Notes under the pieces: model-generated
Database searches by the model: none
What the model was told of the DNA's origin: nothing
Seen by the model: the letters and a program-made list of their open reading frames with translations, nothing else
Assembly: GCA_029866005.1 (NCBI GenBank)
Contig: JARXAE010000021.1
Location: 31,755-95,754 of the forward strand
DNA: 64,000 bases
DNA from: Fimbriimonas sp.
GTDB taxonomy: Bacteria > Armatimonadota > Fimbriimonadia > Fimbriimonadales > Fimbriimonadaceae
Direction of reading: 5' to 3'
Position numbers and translations under genes: made by a program
In this document: positions 58,773 to 64,000 of the stretch, piece by piece
How positions within the stretch are numbered: the first letter of the stretch is position 1
Layout of the letters: the number at the start of each line of letters is the position of its first letter

Positions 58773-60094
58773 TTGGCCAAGTTGAGCAACAACAGATTCC
58801 CAACCGAGTTGGTCTTCGGCCCGTTGGTATCCATGACCAACTTCACAATGCTCTTCCCTTTCGGCAAAGTGAACGTCCCTGCATCCACTGTGCGCCAGTT
58901 GGTCCAACCGCCGGTATTTGGAACCGTCACCGTCGATCCAACGCGCTTTCCGTCGAGCTCGAAATGGAACGTTCCGCCATCACCTTCACTGGCAACCCGA
59001 GCGGTGCCCTTGTACGTGCCAGCGGCTTCGACATCAACGATGTAGTTGAGCCACTCGCCCGCCGCTGTCCAGCCAACCGACCACTTGTTAAGGCCGTCGC
59101 CTGAAGCACCAATATCGACTCCTTCTGTCTTTCGATACCCTCCTCCGTTGTTACCTGGATCGTTGTCCTTATAGGCCACCCCAGCCCCACCCGGCATGAA
59201 GTTCGCAAACACCAAATCTCCAGGGACCTTGATCGGGTCAATCTTGGGAGGCTGGTTGGCTCGAGCGATCCGCGCGAGCCGGCGCTTTTCAATCGCTGCC
59301 TCGTCCACCACCAAGTTCTCGTCCTTCCAAGCCTTTACATAATCTACGAGCATCCGTTGCGGAAACGTCGTCGTTGCATCCGGATAACCCGGCCACTGAC
59401 CACCAACCGCAAGGTTCAGGATCATGAACTGCGGCTTGTTAAAGACCCATTCATCGGCTCCGACATCTTCAGAAGTGAGCTTGCCAAAAGACTTTCCATC
59501 CAGATAAAACCGAATCTCCTCGGGTTCCCACTCCACACCGTAGGTATGGAATCCCGCCGACAAATCTTCCATCCCCGCCAACTTTCGCTGGATGCTCGCC
59601 CCACCGGAATAGCCTGGGCCATGAAGGGTTCCGTAAGTGGTCTTCACATCGTGGCCAAGGAACTCCATGATGTCAATCTCGCCACACTTCGGCCAGCCAA
59701 CCGTTCCAATGTTGTCACCCAGCATCCAAAACGCTGGCCAAATACCCTGCCCCTTCGGCAACCAAAGCCTCGCTTCGAACTTGCCATAGAGCTGAGCAAA
59801 CGTCCCTTGGGTCTTCAACCGAGCCGAAGAGTAGTCCTTTGCAATCCCATCCGCACCCTTGGTCGGCTCCTTTCGGGCCTCGATCACAAGCTGACCCGAG
59901 CCATTCAAAAAGGCATTCTTGTTGCCGTCTGTATAGCTCTCCATCTCGTTATTCCCGAAACCGTGTCCGCCAAGGTCTCGAGCCCAAACTGCGGGGTCCG
60001 GAGCCGTACCTTTCGGCCCTTCAAACTCTTGCGAAAAAGTTAATTTCCACTTAGGGGCGAGAACTGCAAGTGCGCACATCGATGTGACCAACAT
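58769..60094 (-). CDS. Secreted GH16 beta-glucanase with C-terminal carbohydrate-binding domain
   Basis: 441 residues with a signal peptide (MLVTSMCALAVLAP). The GH16 domain spans about 16-250, starting WKLTFSQEFEG, and has the catalytic motif GEIDIMEFLG (E-x-D-x-x-E), with nucleophile and acid/base Glu. This motif is of the laminarinase/lichenase kind. The C-terminal ~130 residues from about 310 (YRKTEGVDIGASGDGLNKWSVGWTAAGEWLNYIVDV) look like a CBM6-type module. It probably degrades beta-1,3 or mixed-linkage glucans outside the cell. A TACAGT box lies 8 nt before the ATG. Confidence 0.92.
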   Translation of the reverse strand: MLVTSMCALAVLAPKWKLTFSQEFEGPKGTAPDPAVWARDLGGHGFGNNEMESYTDGNKNAFLNGSGQLVIEARKEPTKGADGIAKDYSSARLKTQGTFAQLYGKFEARLWLPKGQGIWPAFWMLGDNIGTVGWPKCGEIDIMEFLGHDVKTTYGTLHGPGYSGGASIQRKLAGMEDLSAGFHTYGVEWEPEEIRFYLDGKSFGKLTSEDVGADEWVFNKPQFMILNLAVGGQWPGYPDATTTFPQRMLVDYVKAWKDENLVVDEAAIEKRRLARIARANQPPKIDPIKVPGDLVFANFMPGGAGVAYKDNDPGNNGGGYRKTEGVDIGASGDGLNKWSVGWTAAGEWLNYIVDVEAAGTYKGTARVASEGDGGTFHFELDGKRVGSTVTVPNTGGWTNWRTVDAGTFTLPKGKSIVKLVMDTNGPKTNSVGNLLLLNLAK

Positions 60095-60158
60095 TGCCTT
60101 CTACTGTACAACAAACTGCGCACCAAACCGCACGTTTAGAGCGTCTGTAACTGTCCCG

Positions 60159-61928
60159 ATGAAAGTCACCGAGATCCTTTTGCGCCCCTATCAGGCCAAG
60201 GCTCTCGGACAAGTTTTGGCTTGCAAGGACCAAGGGCTGAACCGCGTCCTAGTGGTCATGCCCACCGGTACCGGAAAAACCACCCTGTTCAGTGCTCTCA
60301 TCGGTCAGCTCTGCAAAAAGAAAGCCGACGAGGGGCTAGTTCTCGCCCACCGCCGCGAGTTGCTTGAGCAAGCCGCTACCCGAATCGCCCTCCAAAACCC
60401 GAAGCTCCGGGTCGGAATCGAGGCGAGAAACCAAGCTGAACGCCCCCAAATCATGGTCGGCTCCGTCCAAGCCCTCGGCCGAAAAGAGACCCTCCGCCTT
60501 GATGGCTTCCGGCCCAAAAGCCTGATTATTGACGAGGCCCACCATGCCGCCGCCGACACCTACCAAAACGTCATGCGCTCGGTCGGCGCATACGACGGCA
60601 CCTGCTTCACGGTCGGTGTCACCGCCACCCCCCATCGCATGGATAATCGCCCCCTCCATGGCGAGGAGGAGGCGATTTTCGAGCAGGTAGCGTTCACCTA
60701 CACGCTTAAAGAGGCCATTTCTGACGGCTGGCTCGCCGATCTCAAGGGCTACCGAGTCGCCACCGGCGTCGACCTCAGCAAAGTCCGAATCGTCCACGGC
60801 GATTACAGTGCAAAAGCCCTCCAAGACGCCGTCAACACCGAATCTCGCAACCGCACCGCATTCGAACACTGGACCCAAGTCGCCCAAGATCGAAAGACCA
60901 TTATCTTCTGCACCGGCGTCGATCATGCTAAAAGCGTCGCCGAGATGTTCAAAAACGAAGGCTTCGCCGCCGAGTACGTTCACGGCGGCATGAAGCCCGA
61001 CGAGCGCGCTGGCATCATGCGCCGCTTCGCTACCGGCAAAACCCAGATACTCAGCAACGTCGAAATTGCCACCGAAGGCTTCGACGTCCCCGACGTCGGC
61101 TGCGTCCTTCTGCTCCGTCCCACCAAGAGCTGGGCGCTGTTTTGCCAGATGATTGGCCGCGGACTCAGGGTGCTGCCCAACACCATCGAGGGCATTCCCG
61201 ACGCCACCGCTCGCCGAGACATGATCAGGGGATCAGAGAAGCCCGACTGCCTCGTCATCGATGTCATAGACAACGGCAAGCGGGTCATCATGCCCAAAGA
61301 GGGGGAGGAAGAAAAGAACCCTTCGCTTACCGGACTCGTCGGTCTCCCCGAAGAGTTCGACCTCGAAGGTCGAACCCTGACCGAGGCAATGGACAGCTTC
61401 GACAAGCTTGATCCCCGCACTCAGGCTCTCCTATTCCGTCGAAACGTCAGCTTTGATGACCTCGACAACACGCTCATCGCTGTCGATCTCCTCGCCGAAC
61501 TGACGCCTCCCTTCGAGGCGATGGACAACAGTCGTAACGCCTGGATGAAAGTCGGAGACGGCCGCTACCTCCTCGCCTGCGGAAGCAGCAAACATGAGGA
61601 GCACCGCATGGCCGCTATCGAAGAAGACGCCCTCGGCTTCTGGCACCTCATTCTTTCTTCGGCCAGCATGGACCCCACCGAGACCCCCCTTGGACGCGAC
61701 CTCAGCGACGCCTTCCGCCACGCCGATATCCGCATCCGCCAAATCTGGCCTTTCACTTCCGGCCTTACCCTCTCCAGCACCCAGTGGCGAAACCGCCCAA
61801 TCACCGGCGACCAGCGAACCGAGCTCCGGCAACTCGGAATCGAAGAAACCGTCCTCGCCATGCTCGAAACCTCCGGCCAGGCCTGGACCCTCATCGAGCT
61901 CAAGAAGCGCGAGCTCGCAAGAACCTAA
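60159..61928 (+). CDS. Superfamily 2 DNA/RNA helicase (SSL2/RAD25-like, DEAH)
   Basis: 589 residues. Motifs in order: Q-loop LRPYQAKALGQ, Walker A VMPTGTGKTTLFSAL, DEAH as IDEAHHAAADTYQ, motif III GVTATPHRMDN, motif V ATEGFDVPDVGC and motif VI QMIGRGLRVLPN. These identify an ATP-driven helicase or translocase like type III restriction-type or SSL2 enzymes. The last ~200 residues after about 390 have no recognised domain. ATG 60159 gives a proper start; upstream in-frame sequence is not typical. No methylase or nuclease neighbour, so a restriction or defence role is not indicated. A terminator follows. Confidence 0.9.
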   Translation: MKVTEILLRPYQAKALGQVLACKDQGLNRVLVVMPTGTGKTTLFSALIGQLCKKKADEGLVLAHRRELLEQAATRIALQNPKLRVGIEARNQAERPQIMVGSVQALGRKETLRLDGFRPKSLIIDEAHHAAADTYQNVMRSVGAYDGTCFTVGVTATPHRMDNRPLHGEEEAIFEQVAFTYTLKEAISDGWLADLKGYRVATGVDLSKVRIVHGDYSAKALQDAVNTESRNRTAFEHWTQVAQDRKTIIFCTGVDHAKSVAEMFKNEGFAAEYVHGGMKPDERAGIMRRFATGKTQILSNVEIATEGFDVPDVGCVLLLRPTKSWALFCQMIGRGLRVLPNTIEGIPDATARRDMIRGSEKPDCLVIDVIDNGKRVIMPKEGEEEKNPSLTGLVGLPEEFDLEGRTLTEAMDSFDKLDPRTQALLFRRNVSFDDLDNTLIAVDLLAELTPPFEAMDNSRNAWMKVGDGRYLLACGSSKHEEHRMAAIEEDALGFWHLILSSASMDPTETPLGRDLSDAFRHADIRIRQIWPFTSGLTLSSTQWRNRPITGDQRTELRQLGIEETVLAMLETSGQAWTLIELKKRELART

Positions 61929-61929
61929 A

Positions 61930-61961
61930 AAGGGACTGTACGATTTCTCGTACAGTCCCTT
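61930..61961. terminator. Intrinsic terminator between helicase and icd
   Basis: Stem AGGGACTGTACGA (61931-61943), loop TTTC, complement TCGTACAGTCCCT (61948-61960), flanked by A run and short T pair. It lies 2 bp after the helicase stop and 28 bp before the icd stop, serving both convergent genes. Confidence 0.8.
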
Positions 61962-61988
61962 CCTCTCAAGACGGCAATCTGCCGCGTC

Positions 61989-63278
61989 TCAGCCCATATG
62001 CGCGATGATTGCATCGCCAAACTCGGAGCACTTAACCTTCGTCGCGCCTTCCATCAGTCGGTGGAAGTCATAGGTGACCGTCTTCGCCCCAATCGCGCCG
62101 TTGACGCCCTTGAGGATCAGGTCTGCAACCTCGATCCAGCCCATGTAGCGGAACATCATCTCGCCTGAGAGGATGACCGATGACGGGTTAACAACGTCCT
62201 GATCCGCGTACTTCGGAGCGGTTCCGTGAGTAGCCTCGAAGATCGCGTGGCCCGTGATGTAGTTGATATTCGCACCCGGAGCGATACCGATTCCGCCGAC
62301 CTGTGCCGCCAAGGCATCGCTGAGGTAGTCACCGTTCAGGTTCAACGTAGCAATGACATCAAAGTCTTCTGGTCGAGTCAAAACCTGTTGAAGAGCGATG
62401 TCCGCGATTGCATCCTTGATGATGATTCCCGCGCCGCGCTTCCCTTCCGGAATCTTGCACCACGGACCGCCATCAATCTCTTCCGCACCGTAAAGGTCCT
62501 TCGCAAGCTGGTAGCCCCAGTCTCGGAAGCCGCCTTCGGTGAACTTCATGATGTTGCCCTTGTGAACAAGCGTCACCGACTTTTGATTGTTGTTGATCGC
62601 GTACTCGATGGCTGCGTAAATCAGTCGCTCCGAACCCTGTCGCGAGACTGGCTTAATGCCAACGCCAACGCAAACTTCTTTCGAAGGTCCGCCGTGAACC
62701 GCCGCCGACCACTCCTCAGTCCGCGCCGTGGTTCCAAATCGAACCTTGGCGAACATCTTTGGAAACTTTTCTTCAAGGAATGCCAGAACCGTCGCCGCAT
62801 CGTCCGATCCGCCGGGGAACTCGATTCCGGCGTAGATGTCTTCCGTATTCTCTCGGAAAATCGTCATGTCAACCGCCTCTGGCTTCTTCACCGGAGAAGG
62901 AACGCCAGTGAAATACTGCACTGGGCGAAGGCAAACGTAAAGATCAAGAATCTGCCGCAGAGCAACGTTGAGAGAAGTGATTCCACCACCAACTGGGGTC
63001 GTCAGAGGTCCCTTGATACCAATTAGCTTGTCACGGAACGCAGTCAAAGTGTCTTCGGGCAACCATGAGCCAGTGGTGTCGAATGCCTTCTGCCCCGCCA
63101 AGACCTCTTCCCAAGCAACTTTCTTGGTTCCGCCATAAGCTTTCTCAACCGCCGCATCAAACACGCGAACCGAAGATCGCCAAATGTCACGACCGGTTCC
63201 ATCGCCTTCAATGAAGGGGATAATCGGGTCATTGGGCACGTTGAGCCCTTGCGCAGTCATCGTAATCGGAGTCGCCAT
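61989..63278 (-). CDS. icd: NADP-dependent isocitrate dehydrogenase
   Basis: 429 residues, close to the bacterial dimeric form (about 415-430). It oxidatively decarboxylates isocitrate to 2-oxoglutarate. Motifs: [14 protein letters not shown] near the N-terminus, [23 protein letters not shown] (substrate-binding Ser/Asn/Arg), [13 protein letters not shown], and the NADP/metal region near [16 protein letters not shown] and [10 protein letters not shown] with [28 protein letters not shown] box lies 9 nt before the ATG. It complements citrate synthase at 19 kb. Confidence 0.95.
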   Translation of the reverse strand: MATPITMTAQGLNVPNDPIIPFIEGDGTGRDIWRSSVRVFDAAVEKAYGGTKKVAWEEVLAGQKAFDTTGSWLPEDTLTAFRDKLIGIKGPLTTPVGGGITSLNVALRQILDLYVCLRPVQYFTGVPSPVKKPEAVDMTIFRENTEDIYAGIEFPGGSDDAATVLAFLEEKFPKMFAKVRFGTTARTEEWSAAVHGGPSKEVCVGVGIKPVSRQGSERLIYAAIEYAINNNQKSVTLVHKGNIMKFTEGGFRDWGYQLAKDLYGAEEIDGGPWCKIPEGKRGAGIIIKDAIADIALQQVLTRPEDFDVIATLNLNGDYLSDALAAQVGGIGIAPGANINYITGHAIFEATHGTAPKYADQDVVNPSSVILSGEMMFRYMGWIEVADLILKGVNGAIGAKTVTYDFHRLMEGATKVKCSEFGDAIIAHMG

Positions 63279-63290
63279 TACCCCGTAAGA

Positions 63291-63707
63291 TTACCCTTCA
63301 TCAGGTTGCTCGGAACCGGCGATTTCACGCATCGGTTTCACCGCATACTTCAACGCAAACATCCAAAACGCCGGCCACCAGATCACGTCGTTCGTCAAAA
63401 TCGTAAACCCGAAGCGCCAAGGCAACTGCCCCTGGAGCGCCGCCATCACAAACCCAATTGGTCCAAAGGTCTTCCCAATCAGACCAATCCAAACGTAGCC
63501 TGCGTAGCGAATCGGGTCCCGAGCAATCATCCAGTAGCCCAGTGCATAGACCAGAACCATCATCCCCACGGACTGCCAGATTGAAACGTAGTTAGTCTCA
63601 GGCAATCCCAGAAGCCGGAAGAAGGAGAGCGGAAAGAGAACAACCCAGGTTCCCCAAACAAAGTTGTAAACCGCCGCCGCATAAAACCAGTTGCGATAGG
63701 CCCGCAT
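63291..63707 (-). CDS. Small four-helix membrane protein of unknown function
   Basis: 138 residues with four predicted membrane helices and aromatic-rich loops (NWFYAAAVYNFVWGTWVVLF, GLPETNYVSIWQSVGMMVLVYALGYWMIARDPIRYAGY). It resembles uncharacterised membrane proteins of Bacteroidota and Armatimonadota without clear function. A TAGAAC box lies 5 nt before the ATG. It sits 12 bp upstream of icd on the same strand, and downstream of the truncated LolA-like gene. Confidence 0.7.
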   Translation of the reverse strand: MRAYRNWFYAAAVYNFVWGTWVVLFPLSFFRLLGLPETNYVSIWQSVGMMVLVYALGYWMIARDPIRYAGYVWIGLIGKTFGPIGFVMAALQGQLPWRFGFTILTNDVIWWPAFWMFALKYAVKPMREIAGSEQPDEG

Positions 63708-63724
63708 ATCAAGTTCTACGATGC

Positions 63725-64000
63725 CTACAGACTAAACAACGAATCCGAAACCCCGTCGTTGATCTTTACGCTCGAATAATGAAACTCTGCGGCAAGCTTG
63801 TTCTCCGCGTTAAAGGTCTGCTGAATCGTCGGGAAAGCAACCCCGGCTTCCTTCACCGGCTTCGAAAAGAGGATCGTGGCCTTTAGCTGCCCCAACTGCC
63901 CGTACCACTCACGGCGAACGATGTACTTTTCGTCCTTATCGATCCAAATTCGCATTCGCGACGTGTTATCAAACTTTTCCGGCCAGGTCAAGTCAAACAC
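63725..64000 (-). CDS. LolA-like outer-membrane lipoprotein-sorting protein (N-terminus beyond window)
   Basis: The final 91 codons are visible, ending ...SSVKINDGVSDSLFSL. The pattern VFDLTWPEKFDNTSRMRIWIDKDEKYIVRREWYGQLGQLKATILFS then FNAENKLAAEFHYSSVKIN is that of LolA/DUF4292-type periplasmic carriers, which ferry lipoproteins between membranes. The start and most of the protein lie past the right edge. It supports a two-membrane cell envelope. Confidence 0.78.
   Translation of the reverse strand: MFDLTWPEKFDNTSRMRIWIDKDEKYIVRREWYGQLGQLKATILFSKPVKEAGVAFPTIQQTFNAENKLAAEFHYSSVKINDGVSDSLFSL

Noticed and set aside
60159..61928. Helicase as part of a defence or restriction system
   Set aside because: No methyltransferase, nuclease or other defence gene is adjacent; neighbours are a glucanase and icd.

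Overview
The window reads as ordinary chromosomal backbone of a flagellated, two-membrane (diderm) heterotroph of about 50-55% GC, with no rRNA, phage, insertion sequence or CRISPR array. A PEP-CTERM protein, a PorV-like outer-membrane barrel, a LolA-like protein, flagellar FlhA and FliD, many secreted carbohydrate-active proteins and a PA14/DUF1080 protein together suggest Armatimonadota (Fimbriimonadia-like). That placement is inference from gene content and sequence style, not a computed phylogeny. Several genes have a -10 box only 6-7 nt before the start codon, so leaderless transcription looks common.

Layout. 1-6.1 kb: glyA (runs off the left edge), a polysaccharide deacetylase, ribosomal protein L31, a degenerate HDOD protein, a sugar isomerase/epimerase, a peroxiredoxin remnant, a PEP-CTERM protein, a DinB protein, a MerC-like membrane protein and tRNA-Arg. 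6.1-17 kb: a GGDEF-EAL sensor, flhA, corA, a 1092-residue secreted PA14/propeller/DUF1080 protein, trhO, a SnoaL-like protein and a small unknown. 17-26.8 kb: a 440-bp gene-poor gap, a GH26-like hydrolase, citrate synthase, a secreted protein with a glycosidase-like NEP motif, an MGMT-family protein, the sufT-rrf2-sufA iron-sulfur operon, a beta-lactamase-fold hydrolase, tRNA-Ser, an unknown and dgt. 26.8-32.5 kb: a minus-strand motility/chemotaxis run cheW-cheA-HDOD-fliD.

32.5-41.6 kb: a plus-strand run of HAD phosphatase, Ig-like protein, PorV-like barrel and a caspase-fold protein that has lost both catalytic residues; then a TPR protein, a large unknown secreted protein and a NatAB-type ABC exporter. 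41.6-54.6 kb: glycogen phosphorylase, a livF-rimI-tsaD overlap operon, a Xer recombinase, a GT39-like membrane protein, a tandem intact plus degenerate HD-GYP pair, an unknown secreted protein, an acyl-CoA dehydrogenase, and divergently a regulator joining an ArsR-type helix-turn-helix to a cobalamin-binding module, coupled to a DinB protein. 54.6-64 kb: a large SPFH/flotillin-like protein with internal repeats, a small Cys-rich unknown, a Tat-exported isomerase/epimerase, a thioredoxin, a GH16 glucanase coupled to a 63-residue protein, a superfamily 2 helicase, NADP-type isocitrate dehydrogenase, a small membrane protein and a truncated LolA-like gene.

Themes: central metabolism (gltA, icd, glyA, glgP), secreted polysaccharide degradation, motility with cyclic-di-GMP turnover (GGDEF-EAL, HD-GYP), and several enzyme folds whose active sites are eroded (pseudo-caspase, pseudo-HD-GYP, AGDDF cyclase domain, divergent HDOD). 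The most unusual loci are the ArsR-cobalamin regulator with its operator-like repeats and the pseudo-caspase/outer-membrane operon.
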